64,000 nt of DNA from an uncultured Odoribacter sp. (GTDB lineage Bacteria; Bacteroidota; Bacteroidia; Bacteroidales; Marinifilaceae): assembly GCA_944321165.1 (NCBI GenBank), contig CALUKE010000005.1:124001-188000 (forward strand), read 5' to 3'. The first letter of the stretch is position 1; the number at the start of each line of letters is the position of its first letter. Shown here piece after piece: positions 18,403 through 26,683 of this stretch. Both the position numbers and the translations under genes were made by a program. The notes under the pieces were generated by a model. It saw only the letters and a list, made by a program, of their open reading frames with translations, was not told the origin of the DNA and made no database searches.

Positions 18403-18410
18403 TAAATTTG
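18403..18410 (+). promoter_or_regulatory. -7 box of the DMT transporter gene
   Basis: TAAATTTG matches TAnnTTTG, 37 bp upstream of the ATG. The 235-bp gap after the tRNA gene holds nothing else I can see. Confidence 0.5.
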
Positions 18411-18446
18411 CCGGAAAATCCGTAAAGAATTAAATGTTGAATTGTT

Positions 18447-19388
18447 ATGATGGCTCGTTTGAAAGGTTTGATGTATGGAGTGATTTCTTCTGCCACTTTT
18501 GGATTGATTCCTCTTTTTGCTTTGCCGGTGTTGCGGGAGGGAATGGGGGTGGATTCCGTGATGTTTTACCGGTTTGGCATTTCGGCTGTTGTGCTGGGCG
18601 GGTGGTTGTTGTTGCGGGGGCATGATTTGAAGGTCCGCTTCCGGGAGTTGCTGACTCTGGGCGGTTTGGGGATATTTTATGCGATGACGGCTTTGTTGCT
18701 GACCAGTTCTTATCTGTATATTCCCAGTGGAATTGCGACAACCATTCATTTCCTGTATCCGGTGGTGGTGACGGCAGTGATGGTGCTGTTTTTCAAGGAG
18801 AAGGTTTCTGTACCGGTGATCGGAGCCACGTTGATGGCGATTCTGGGGGTCTGTTTGTTGAGTAATAATAATACTGCGGGAGGAGTCAGTCTGAAAGGAT
18901 TGCTGTTGGTATTGACGACTGTAGTGACCTATGCCGTGTATATTGTGGGTGTCAACCGCTCCTGTGTCCGTCAGATGGATGGACTGAAATTGACTTTTTA
19001 TGTATTGTTGGTAGGAACCTTGGTGTTCGGTGGAAATTTATTGATAAAAGCAGAACCGTTGGAGTTGATAACTGACTGGAATACGGGGATATATCTGTTT
19101 TTACTGGCCTTGATTCCGACGCTGGTTTCTGATTTTACGCTGATTCTTTCCGTGCAGCATGTCGGTTCGACGACGACGGCGGTGTTGGGGTGTATGGAGC
19201 CGTTGACTGCCGTTTGTATGGGGGTCTGTTTTTTGCATGAGAGTTTGGGATATTGGCAGTTGTTGGGGATGGGAATGATTTTGCTGGCTGTTTCGGTGGT
19301 CATCTTGTCGCACAGCAAGGATGGCTTTAAACCGAAACGCTTGATTCCGGTCAGATTGAGGAAGTTGGTTCATGGAAATTTTAATTGA
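18447..19388 (+). CDS. DMT-superfamily (EamA) transporter
   Basis: A 313-residue inner-membrane protein with about ten hydrophobic segments arranged as two EamA repeats (about residues 5-135 and 150-290). Typical EamA sections are visible: SSATFGLIPLFALPVL at the start, IPSGIATTIHFLYPVVVTAVMVLFFKEK at the end of repeat one, and CMEPLTAVCMGVCFLHESLGYWQLLGMGMIL in repeat two. Family members export amino acids or other metabolites; the substrate is not predictable. A GNAT gene follows 12 bp later and is likely co-transcribed. Confidence 0.92.
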   Translation: MMARLKGLMYGVISSATFGLIPLFALPVLREGMGVDSVMFYRFGISAVVLGGWLLLRGHDLKVRFRELLTLGGLGIFYAMTALLLTSSYLYIPSGIATTIHFLYPVVVTAVMVLFFKEKVSVPVIGATLMAILGVCLLSNNNTAGGVSLKGLLLVLTTVVTYAVYIVGVNRSCVRQMDGLKLTFYVLLVGTLVFGGNLLIKAEPLELITDWNTGIYLFLLALIPTLVSDFTLILSVQHVGSTTTAVLGCMEPLTAVCMGVCFLHESLGYWQLLGMGMILLAVSVVILSHSKDGFKPKRLIPVRLRKLVHGNFN

Positions 19389-19400
19389 AATTGATTTTTT

Positions 19401-19934
19401 ATGCTTGTGTTGGAAAGAATAACTGATGTGAAAGCAACGGTTTTATCAAAATTGGTAGAACTTTATACAGAAGCATTCCCTGCTGAAGAAAGAAGAGAAA
19501 TCTCTCAATTGAGGGAACTGATTGAGCATGAATCCGATATGTTTTTCAATGCGGTATATTGGGAGGGGGAGTTGGCCGGTTTGTTCGTTTATTGGAATAT
19601 GGGAAGTTTTTATTACCTGGAACATCTGGCTGTTTTGGCAGAGAAGAGAAATCGGAAAATCGGACAGCATATATTGGATTGGGTGAAGGAACACCTGACA
19701 GGTATTCGGCTGTTGGAGGTCGAACCGGCAGAAACGGAGATGGCTGTCCGGAGAATTCATTATTATGAGCGGAATGGCTATCATGTACTGGATAAGCATT
19801 ACAGGCAGCCTTCTTATGTAAAGGGTGGAGCGGAGTTTCCCCTTTGGGTGATGGGAAATGAAACCGACTTACCGGCGGCGGTTCTGCAGGCGCATGTCCA
19901 GACCATCAAGGCAAAGGTTTATTATCGGGAGTAG
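19401..19934 (+). CDS. GNAT-family N-acetyltransferase
   Basis: A 177-residue acetyltransferase-like protein. The acetyl-CoA-binding motif A region is visible around residues 72-100 (LEHLAVLAEKRNRKIGQHILDWV), and a Tyr-rich segment (IHYYERNGYHV) matches motif B. The acceptor is unknown. It follows the DMT transporter by 12 bp, so a link to export or modification of the same metabolite is possible but not shown. Confidence 0.87.
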   Translation: MLVLERITDVKATVLSKLVELYTEAFPAEERREISQLRELIEHESDMFFNAVYWEGELAGLFVYWNMGSFYYLEHLAVLAEKRNRKIGQHILDWVKEHLTGIRLLEVEPAETEMAVRRIHYYERNGYHVLDKHYRQPSYVKGGAEFPLWVMGNETDLPAAVLQAHVQTIKAKVYYRE

Positions 19935-19993
19935 ATCGGTGATTTTAATTTCTGAAATTTCTCCAAATTATGCCGAAAATTCATGAGTTTTCG

Positions 19994-20001
19994 TATCTTT
20001 G
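19994..20001 (+). promoter_or_regulatory. -7 box upstream of the triple-AAA+ gene
   Basis: TATCTTTG lies 43 bp before the ATG at 20045. It separates the AAA+/HMA-AraC pair from the preceding GNAT. Confidence 0.5.
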
Positions 20002-20044
20002 AAAAGATCAAAATGATTTTCAAACCAGATAAACCAGGTGGAAT

Positions 20045-23000
20045 ATGGCTCAGGAAAAGGACCGGCAATCGAAGGAACCGCAGTCGCAGCAGACGAATGG
20101 GATCATTACCCGTGTGCGGGTCAGTTGTAATCCCGAAAATGATTATCAGGGAGAGAAGGAGTATCGTTCCGTATTTGCAGTGCAGGAATTGGAAAATTTG
20201 TATGTCAGTGCGGAACTGTTGAACAGACGTTTTGCGGAGGAGGCCTGGGAGGCGGAGATGACAGTCCGTCTATTTCGGGCGGAGAACGGGAAAGGGGTCT
20301 GTTTGGTGGAAAAAAGCAGTCGGATTCCTCTGGAGGTACATGATTCGGTTTGTGTATATGAAGAGCTGATCGGTCGGGAGGAGTTGCCGGAGAAACTCTG
20401 GCAGCCGGGAGTGTACCGGGTGTTGGCGGATATGAATGGGTTGGCACAGCAGTCGGATAATCTGTATCTGATTGAGGGTGACGGAAAGCCGGAGAAATAT
20501 TTTCGCATTTTGCATGCCGGTTTGGACCGGGTTTGTCGGGAATCGGAACAGGAGGCGCAAAAACGGCCCCATTCTTTTCGGATGTTCCAGGCCGATTCGT
20601 TGGAGAATGTCCGTTTTTTTCTGATGGCCCAGAATTTACGGGGGGAAGAATGGGTGTATGAATTTACGGTTCGGGTAATTGACCAGGCGGGCCGTCTCAA
20701 GGCCATGCAGGTCGTCCGTTCTGCACAATATATCAAAGATCAGGCAGGGAACAGTATTCTCTGTTTTGCCGTAGATCTGGCCAATCAGGCCGATTTTGTG
20801 ACGGCCGGTGAATATACGCTGATCGTTTCCTGTTTTGGACAGGTGGTGTTGAGAATGAATTATGGCATTGGGAACAAGGATATTCCGTATGATTTCGCCC
20901 AGGAGATATTGGCGGATGGCGGAGAGGTGGCGGTGAAGCAGAATCTGGCTCCGGAGTATTCCGCCAAGGACAAGGATGAGATATTGGATCGTTTGTATCG
21001 TTTGGTGGGATTGCGGAAAGTCAAGGAAGAGATTACCCAGTGGGTGGATTATGTCGAATTTGTCCGTTTGCGTCGGGAGAATGGTTTCAGTGACACTTTC
21101 CCGCAGATGCATCTGATTTTTACCGGCCATCCGGGAACCGGCAAGAATACCGTTGCCGGGATGGTGGGGGAATTGTGCCAGAAATTGGGGCTGCTGAGTC
21201 ATGGGCGGGTGAATCATTACAGCCGCCGGGATCTGGTGCGGGAAGGTACGGCTGCCGAAGAGCAGTTGGTACGTCAGGCGCTGAAAAACAGTCTGGGAGG
21301 CATTCTTTTTGTCGATCAGGCGGGGGATCTGTTTCAGCCGGAGGATGCAAACGACCGGGGAGTGATTGCCCTGGGCATTTTGTATAGCATATTGGCGCGT
21401 GAGAATCCGGAGGTACTGGTGATTCTTTCCGATGTGGAGGAAGAGATGAATATTTTGATGGAGGCGTTTCCCGATTTGCAGAAATTGTTTACCCGCCGTT
21501 TGTGTTTCGAAGATTACACACCGGAGGAGTTGATGGAGATTGCCCGTTACAAGCTGGAAAAAATGCAATACCGTTTTACACCGGGGGCAGAGGAAAAGTT
21601 TTATCGGCAGTTGAAAATGGCCTGCCTGACCAATGATGCCGAATTTACCAACGGGTATTATGTCGAGGAGCAGCTGAAAGAGGCGGCTGCGCGCATGTCC
21701 CGGCGTTTGATGGCCAACCGGAAGGGAGAATACAAGAAAGAGGACCTGATGTTGATCACGGAAGAGGATATCGCTGTTTTGCCGGAAGGGGATCCCGGAA
21801 AATCTTTGGAGAAACTCAAGGCCATGATCGGTCTGGGAGAATTGAAACAGAATATCGTGCAGCACCTGAATTACGTGTATTTTATCCGGGAACGCCAGAA
21901 ACACGGGTTTGCGGATACGATGCCTCCCCTGAATATGATTTTCAGCGGAAATCCCGGTACCGGAAAGATGACGGTAGCGAAGATGATGGGGGAGATTTAT
22001 CATTCGGTGGGCATTTTGTCCCGTCCTAATGTCACGGTTCAGGATGGTCGGAATCTGACCGGCGACAGCGGTCTGACTCCGCAGCAGGGTGCGGAAGTGT
22101 TGATGAATATGGCGGCGGGAGGAGTGTTGTACGTCGATCATGCGGATGTCCTGCCGCAGAGTGAGTTCGGACTGGCTCTGTTCGAGGCGCTGCTGGCGAA
22201 TCTTTCGCCGGAGGAGTGCGGGGATACCATTGTCATCCTGGGAGGATACCCGGAACGGGTGGCGAAAATGCTGGAACTGAATCCGGCACTGAAGAATTAC
22301 TTTCCGTCTGTGTTCCAGTTCAATGACTATACGCCGGATGAGCTGATGCAGATTGCAGAGAATAAACTGAAGGAGAAGAATTATGCCTTTCATCCCAAGG
22401 CCCGGGAGGCTTTTGTGGAACTGATTCAAAAGGCCTATGAGAATCGCGACAAAAATTTCGGGAATGCGTTATTGGTGGAGAAGGTGGTGGCTTTGGCCAT
22501 TCGGAACATGTCGGAGCGGACGATGAAGATCCGGCAGGAACGGGAATTGACGCGGCAGGAGATGACAACGATCCGCAAGGATGATATCCCGGTGGATATT
22601 TTTGAACTTCCGAAACTGGAACGGGATGTTTTCGATGAGGAGGAGATCCGGCGAGCTTTGGAGGAGTTGGACAAGATGGTGGGACAGGACGGTATCAAGA
22701 AACAGATCCGGGATTTTGTGGAACTGGCCCGTCATTACAGCCGGGAAGGGGTGAAACTGAGCAGTCGGATGTCTCTGCAATGGTGTTTTACCGGCAATTC
22801 GGCGATGGGCAAGGGAACGGTGGCCAGAATCATAGCCCGTTTGTATAAAGCGATGGGAATCATCAACAAGGGACAGGTGTTCGATTTCAAGGTGGAGCGG
22901 ATGATTGGACTGATGGAAGACGAGGCACAGCGTTGTATTGGAGAGGCATTGCTGAAATCCAGCGGCGGAATTTTGCTGTTCGATGAGGATTCGCCGAAAC

Positions 23001-23494
23001 TGAACGAGGCGGTCGGTTTCCGGGAGAGGGTACGGGCGCTTTTGGTGAACCAGATGGCGGTGCATCCGGGCAGCTGTATCATCATTTATGCCGAACCGCG
23101 CAATCGGGTGGCCGGTCTCAACGGAGATGCCGAACACATGTCGGAACTGGTGAATGTATTGCTCTTCGAAGATTATACGAAAGAAGAGCTGATGATTATC
23201 TTGAAACGCCGTCTGGAGAAGGAACGGATGAAGATGACCGCGACGGCCCGTCAATACATGGCCGGTTTTATCGACTCTCTGGTGGCGACGGAAGAACGCA
23301 GCCATGCCAGTTCGCGGCTGATGCGCATCATTGCCGATCTGATTGTCCGGAACTGCCTGCAGCGGATTGCCAAGAACAGCCAGCTGTCAGCCCGTCAGGA
23401 GGTCATATCCGTTCAGAAGAAGGATGTGGAAATGTTTACGGAGTCTTTTGTGGCTAAATTGATGAATGAACGGAAACGGATCGGATTTGTTTAA
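20045..23494 (+). CDS. Giant triple-AAA+ protein of the CbxX/CfxQ (SpoVK) type with degenerate catalytic sites
   Basis: 1149 residues. Residues 1 to about 300 form an N-terminal region that looks like two beta-sandwich modules (RVRVSCNPENDY; GEYTLIVSCFGQVVLRMNYG), with no signal peptide. Three CbxX-like AAA+ modules follow, with P-loops at 361-368 (GHPGTGKN), 635-642 (GNPGTGKM) and 917-924 (GNSAMGKG). In each, the Ser/Thr after the Lys is replaced (N368, M642, G924), although the next residue is Thr. Walker B is VDQ (D424, Q425), VDH (D698, H699) and FDE (D980, E981), so the catalytic Glu is missing in modules 1 and 2. The NPxLRSRF-type arginine finger reads QKLF, KNYF and SELV. Nucleotide binding may persist, but canonical hydrolysis looks impaired. 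I infer a scaffold or regulatory assembly. The HMA-AraC gene starts 15 bp downstream. Confidence 0.85.
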   Translation: MAQEKDRQSKEPQSQQTNGIITRVRVSCNPENDYQGEKEYRSVFAVQELENLYVSAELLNRRFAEEAWEAEMTVRLFRAENGKGVCLVEKSSRIPLEVHDSVCVYEELIGREELPEKLWQPGVYRVLADMNGLAQQSDNLYLIEGDGKPEKYFRILHAGLDRVCRESEQEAQKRPHSFRMFQADSLENVRFFLMAQNLRGEEWVYEFTVRVIDQAGRLKAMQVVRSAQYIKDQAGNSILCFAVDLANQADFVTAGEYTLIVSCFGQVVLRMNYGIGNKDIPYDFAQEILADGGEVAVKQNLAPEYSAKDKDEILDRLYRLVGLRKVKEEITQWVDYVEFVRLRRENGFSDTFPQMHLIFTGHPGTGKNTVAGMVGELCQKLGLLSHGRVNHYSRRDLVREGTAAEEQLVRQALKNSLGGILFVDQAGDLFQPEDANDRGVIALGILYSILARENPEVLVILSDVEEEMNILMEAFPDLQKLFTRRLCFEDYTPEELMEIARYKLEKMQYRFTPGAEEKFYRQLKMACLTNDAEFTNGYYVEEQLKEAAARMSRRLMANRKGEYKKEDLMLITEEDIAVLPEGDPGKSLEKLKAMIGLGELKQNIVQHLNYVYFIRERQKHGFADTMPPLNMIFSGNPGTGKMTVAKMMGEIYHSVGILSRPNVTVQDGRNLTGDSGLTPQQGAEVLMNMAAGGVLYVDHADVLPQSEFGLALFEALLANLSPEECGDTIVILGGYPERVAKMLELNPALKNYFPSVFQFNDYTPDELMQIAENKLKEKNYAFHPKAREAFVELIQKAYENRDKNFGNALLVEKVVALAIRNMSERTMKIRQERELTRQEMTTIRKDDIPVDIFELPKLERDVFDEEEIRRALEELDKMVGQDGIKKQIRDFVELARHYSREGVKLSSRMSLQWCFTGNSAMGKGTVARIIARLYKAMGIINKGQVFDFKVERMIGLMEDEAQRCIGEALLKSSGGILLFDEDSPKLNEAVGFRERVRALLVNQMAVHPGSCIIIYAEPRNRVAGLNGDAEHMSELVNVLLFEDYTKEELMIILKRRLEKERMKMTATARQYMAGFIDSLVATEERSHASSRLMRIIADLIVRNCLQRIAKNSQLSARQEVISVQKKDVEMFTESFVAKLMNERKRIGFV

Positions 23495-23496
23495 TC

Positions 23497-23509
23497 AGGA
23501 GGGTCGGTT
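23497..23509 (+). promoter_or_regulatory. Shine-Dalgarno-like site before the HMA-AraC gene
   Basis: A clear AGGAGGG lies about 6 bp upstream of the ATG at 23510. Such a strong match is rare in this window and suggests efficient reinitiation after the AAA+ stop. Confidence 0.4.
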
Positions 23510-24085
23510 ATGGAAGAACAGGCGCAGGTACTCTCAATCAAAAACATGGTATGCAATCGTTGCATCCTGGTGATTACCAGACTCCTCGAAGATTTGGGCT
23601 TTACGCCTTTGCAGGTGGAACTGGGGACGGCAGTCGTTCGGGAAAATATGACGGCGGCGGATCGGGAAACGATCCGCAGGGAGCTGGAAAAATACGGTTT
23701 CGAACTGATCGACGATAAACGTTTGCGGATCATCGAGCAGATTCGGACGGCCATCATTCAGTTGGTCCACTATGAGGAAAATCTTTCCAAATGGAAACTG
23801 TCGGAATATCTGCAGGAGAAGTGTCATCACGAATACAGTTTTTTGAGCAAGCTGTTTACCGAGGTGAACGGAATCAGTATCGAGAAATATTACATTGCCC
23901 AGAAGGTGGAGCGAATCAAGGAGCTGCTGATATACGACGAATGGTCTGTCAGCGAGATCGCTGCCCGACTCCGGTATTCCAGCGTTGCGCACATGAGTAC
24001 GCAGTTCCGGCAGGTGACCGGACTGTCGCCCAGCGAGTTCAAGCGTTCGAAAGAGCACCGGCGGGAACCGCTGGATCAGGTGTAA
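23510..24085 (+). CDS. HMA-domain/AraC-type regulator, probable metal-responsive activator
   Basis: A 191-residue regulator in two parts. Residues about 6-70 have the size and pattern of a ferredoxin-like HMA metal-binding domain, with the motif MVCNRC (C15, C18) where copper chaperones carry MxCxxC. Residues about 95-185 form an AraC helix-turn-helix pair (WSVSEIAARLRYSSVAHMSTQFRQVTGLSPSEFK). It sits 15 bp after the triple-AAA+ gene and 71 bp before copA, so copper- or silver-dependent control of copA is the natural inference. Direct metal sensing is unproven. The domain is shorter and more diverged than a typical CopZ. Confidence 0.8.
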   Translation: MEEQAQVLSIKNMVCNRCILVITRLLEDLGFTPLQVELGTAVVRENMTAADRETIRRELEKYGFELIDDKRLRIIEQIRTAIIQLVHYEENLSKWKLSEYLQEKCHHEYSFLSKLFTEVNGISIEKYYIAQKVERIKELLIYDEWSVSEIAARLRYSSVAHMSTQFRQVTGLSPSEFKRSKEHRREPLDQV

Positions 24086-24125
24086 GTTGTAAATCTTATC
24101 CATAATTTTGAAACTATCTGTGGGA

Positions 24126-24148
24126 TCGTACGTCTTATCTTTGTACGA
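24126..24148 (+). promoter_or_regulatory. copA promoter with inverted repeat around the -7 box
   Basis: The -7 box TATCTTTG (24136-24143) is bracketed by TCGTAC (24126-24131) and GTACGA (24143-24148), a perfect 6-bp inverted repeat with an 11-bp spacer. A dimeric regulator binding here would overlap the RNA polymerase site. The copA ATG follows 8 bp later, so the 5' leader is very short. Confidence 0.55.
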
Positions 24149-24156
24149 CTATATAA

Positions 24157-26613
24157 ATGGAGCGTATGGAGATAAAAAAGACTTTTCCGGTGGAAGGCAT
24201 GAGTTGTGCAGCTTGTGCAGCCCGGGTGAACAAAGTGTTGAGCAGGCAGCCGGGTGTGTCGGAGGCCCGGGTAAATTATGCGACAGCCAGTGTGCAGCTG
24301 GTTTACAATCCGGAGGAATGTTCCGCTTCTTCCCTGAAAGCGGCTTTGCAGCAGGATGGGTATGATCTGTTGATCGAGGAACGGGAGGATCTTGCGGAGG
24401 CTGTGGAAGAGGAACAGGGGAAAAAATACCGGCGCTTGAGGCGACAGACCTGGGGTGCCGTGGTTTTGTCGGTTCCCATTCTGGCGATCAGTATGGGCGG
24501 ACTGGACCGGCTTTATTGGGATTATGTTTTGTGGGGTTTGTCGACGGTTGTCGTTTTCGGTTTCGGACACCGGTTTTTTGTCCATGCCTGGCAGCAGTTG
24601 CGGCATGGCAGTGCGAACATGGATACTTTGGTGGCCAACAGTACAGGCATTGCCTATCTTTTCAGCGTATTCAACCTGCTTTTCCCCGATTTCTGGCTTT
24701 CCAGAGGGGTGGCTCCCCATCTGTATTTTGAAGCCGCCAGCGGTATCATTGCATTTATTTTGTTGGGGCGTTTACTGGAAGAACGGGCCAGGCGGAATAC
24801 TACGACCGCCATTCGGAAACTGGCCGGTTTACAGCCCAAGACCGTGACGGTGCTTTCCGGATCGGAAGAACGGATTGTTCCGATCCGGGAGGCTCGGGTG
24901 GGAGATGTCATTGTTGTCCGGCCCGGGGAGCGGATAGCCGTGGATGGACGGGTGGTAGCCGGAGAGTCGTATGTGGACGAGAGCATGCTCAGCGGTGAAC
25001 CGCTGCCGGTCCGGAAACAGGCGGGCGATGCGGTATATGCCGGTACCATTAATCAGAAAGGCGCTTTTCGGTTTACGGCGGATAAAACTGGATCGGATAC
25101 CATGTTGGCACAGATCATCCGGATGGTGCAGGATGCCCAGGTAAGCAAGGCGCCGGTACAGCGACTGGTGGATAAGGTAGCCGGTATTTTTGTTCCGGTG
25201 ATTATGGGGATCGCCCTTCTCTCATTTGTGCTGTGGTGGATTTTGGCTCCGGTGGAGGGTTTTACCCACGGGATACTGGCTTTGGTGACCGTGTTGATTA
25301 TTGCCTGTCCCTGTGCTTTGGGTTTGGCCACTCCGACAGCTTTGATCGTGGGGATCGGAAAAGGGGCGGAACTCGGTATTCTGATCAAGGATGCCACCAG
25401 TTTGGAAATGGCCCGGAAAATAGATACGGTTGTCCTGGACAAGACGGGAACCCTTACCGTAGGGCGTCCGGAAGTGTTACATGAACAGTGGACAAGCGGA
25501 GCAGAAAAATATCGGTCGGTATTGTATGCCCTGGAGCGAATGTCCGAACATCCTTTGGCAGAGGCCATTGTCCGGGCCTGTAAGGGGGAAGCGGATGTCT
25601 CGGTCGAGCAATTCGAAAGTGTACCGGGAGTGGGTATCCGGGGGGAATGGGAGGGTGTGCCGTATGAGGTCGGATCCCTCGATTCTCTGCTGAATCGGGA
25701 GGTGGTGATCGATCCGGCATTGAAACTGGCAGCCGATTCTTGGATTGCTGAAGCTCAGACGGTCGTCGGATTTGCCCGTTCGGGAAAAGTGCTGGCAGTC
25801 ATCGGCATCACCGACCGGATAAAAGATACCTCTTTGGCTGCCGTGAAACGTATGCAGGAGATGGGGCTGACGGTTTACATGCTGACCGGCGACAATGCGG
25901 CGGCGGCGGCCGGGATGGCCCGCCAGTGCGGTATCACCCGTTACAGGGCGGGGATACTTCCGCAGGAAAAGGCTGCTTTTGTCAAACAGTTGCAGCAGGA
26001 GGGGCGGAAAGTGGCGATGGTCGGAGACGGCATCAATGACAGTGCGGCGTTGGCACAGGCCGATTTGAGCATTGCCATGGGAAAAGGAAGTGATATCGCC
26101 ATGGAAACGGCCATGGTTACGATTCTGGCATCGGATTTGATGAAGATTCCGGAGACGATTCGTTTGTCGCGGCTTACGGTGAAAACGATCCGGGAGAATC
26201 TGTTTTGGGCCTTTATATATAACCTGATCGGAGTACCGATAGCTGCCGGAGTGCTTTATCCGCTCAACGGTTTTCTGCTCAATCCCATGATTGGAGGGGC
26301 TGCCATGGCTTTCAGCAGTGTCAGCGTGGTCGGCAACAGTTTGCGTTTGAAACGGAAAAAAATAGGAACAGAAAAAGAGAATATTTTAAAACAGAAAACG
26401 ATGGAAAAGAAATTTAAAGTAGAAGGTATGATGTGCAACCATTGTCGGATGCACGTGGAGAAGGCTTTAAACAGCATCGACGGAGTGAAGGCCGTCGTGA
26501 CCCTCGATCCGCCGATTGCTACGGTTGAATTTACCCGGCAGGAGCTGTCTCTGGCGGAGTTGCAGAAAGTTGTTTCGGAGCAGGCCGGAGCTTATCGGTT
26601 GTCTGAAATTTAA
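24157..26613 (+). CDS. copA: Copper-translocating P1B-type ATPase with an extra C-terminal HMA domain
   Basis: Exports Cu(I)/Ag(I) across the inner membrane. The order is: N-terminal HMA domain with GMSCAAC (C17, C20), paired helices, actuator with SGEPLPV, the metal-site CPC at 384-386, the phosphorylated Asp D428 in DKTGTLT, an HP-type nucleotide-binding loop ([10 protein letters not shown]) and [14 protein letters not shown]. The fold ends near residue 735. A Lys-rich linker is followed by a second HMA domain at about 749-818 (GMMCNHC, C760 and C763) that resembles a free CopZ chaperone and starts with an in-frame ATG (26401). 818 residues is long for the family because of this tail. The start could also be the ATG three codons on (24166). 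Confidence 0.95.
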   Translation: MERMEIKKTFPVEGMSCAACAARVNKVLSRQPGVSEARVNYATASVQLVYNPEECSASSLKAALQQDGYDLLIEEREDLAEAVEEEQGKKYRRLRRQTWGAVVLSVPILAISMGGLDRLYWDYVLWGLSTVVVFGFGHRFFVHAWQQLRHGSANMDTLVANSTGIAYLFSVFNLLFPDFWLSRGVAPHLYFEAASGIIAFILLGRLLEERARRNTTTAIRKLAGLQPKTVTVLSGSEERIVPIREARVGDVIVVRPGERIAVDGRVVAGESYVDESMLSGEPLPVRKQAGDAVYAGTINQKGAFRFTADKTGSDTMLAQIIRMVQDAQVSKAPVQRLVDKVAGIFVPVIMGIALLSFVLWWILAPVEGFTHGILALVTVLIIACPCALGLATPTALIVGIGKGAELGILIKDATSLEMARKIDTVVLDKTGTLTVGRPEVLHEQWTSGAEKYRSVLYALERMSEHPLAEAIVRACKGEADVSVEQFESVPGVGIRGEWEGVPYEVGSLDSLLNREVVIDPALKLAADSWIAEAQTVVGFARSGKVLAVIGITDRIKDTSLAAVKRMQEMGLTVYMLTGDNAAAAAGMARQCGITRYRAGILPQEKAAFVKQLQQEGRKVAMVGDGINDSAALAQADLSIAMGKGSDIAMETAMVTILASDLMKIPETIRLSRLTVKTIRENLFWAFIYNLIGVPIAAGVLYPLNGFLLNPMIGGAAMAFSSVSVVGNSLRLKRKKIGTEKENILKQKTMEKKFKVEGMMCNHCRMHVEKALNSIDGVKAVVTLDPPIATVEFTRQELSLAELQKVVSEQAGAYRLSEI

Positions 26614-26683
26614 GCAGAAAGGGACTGTATCGAAAAGATTATTTTCCGGTACAGCCCCTCCTTGAAATTTCGGTTGGCTGGAA

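Noticed and set aside
20636..22429. A 597-codon open frame antisense to the triple-AAA+ gene
   Set aside because: It has no domain signal and is rich in His/Leu/Gln. It follows the codon bias of the opposite strand, so it is a mirror of the real gene.
26632..26670. Possible terminator after copA
   Set aside because: The stem (ggGACTGTA with TACAGcccc) has mismatches and no following T-run, so I left it out of the feature list.
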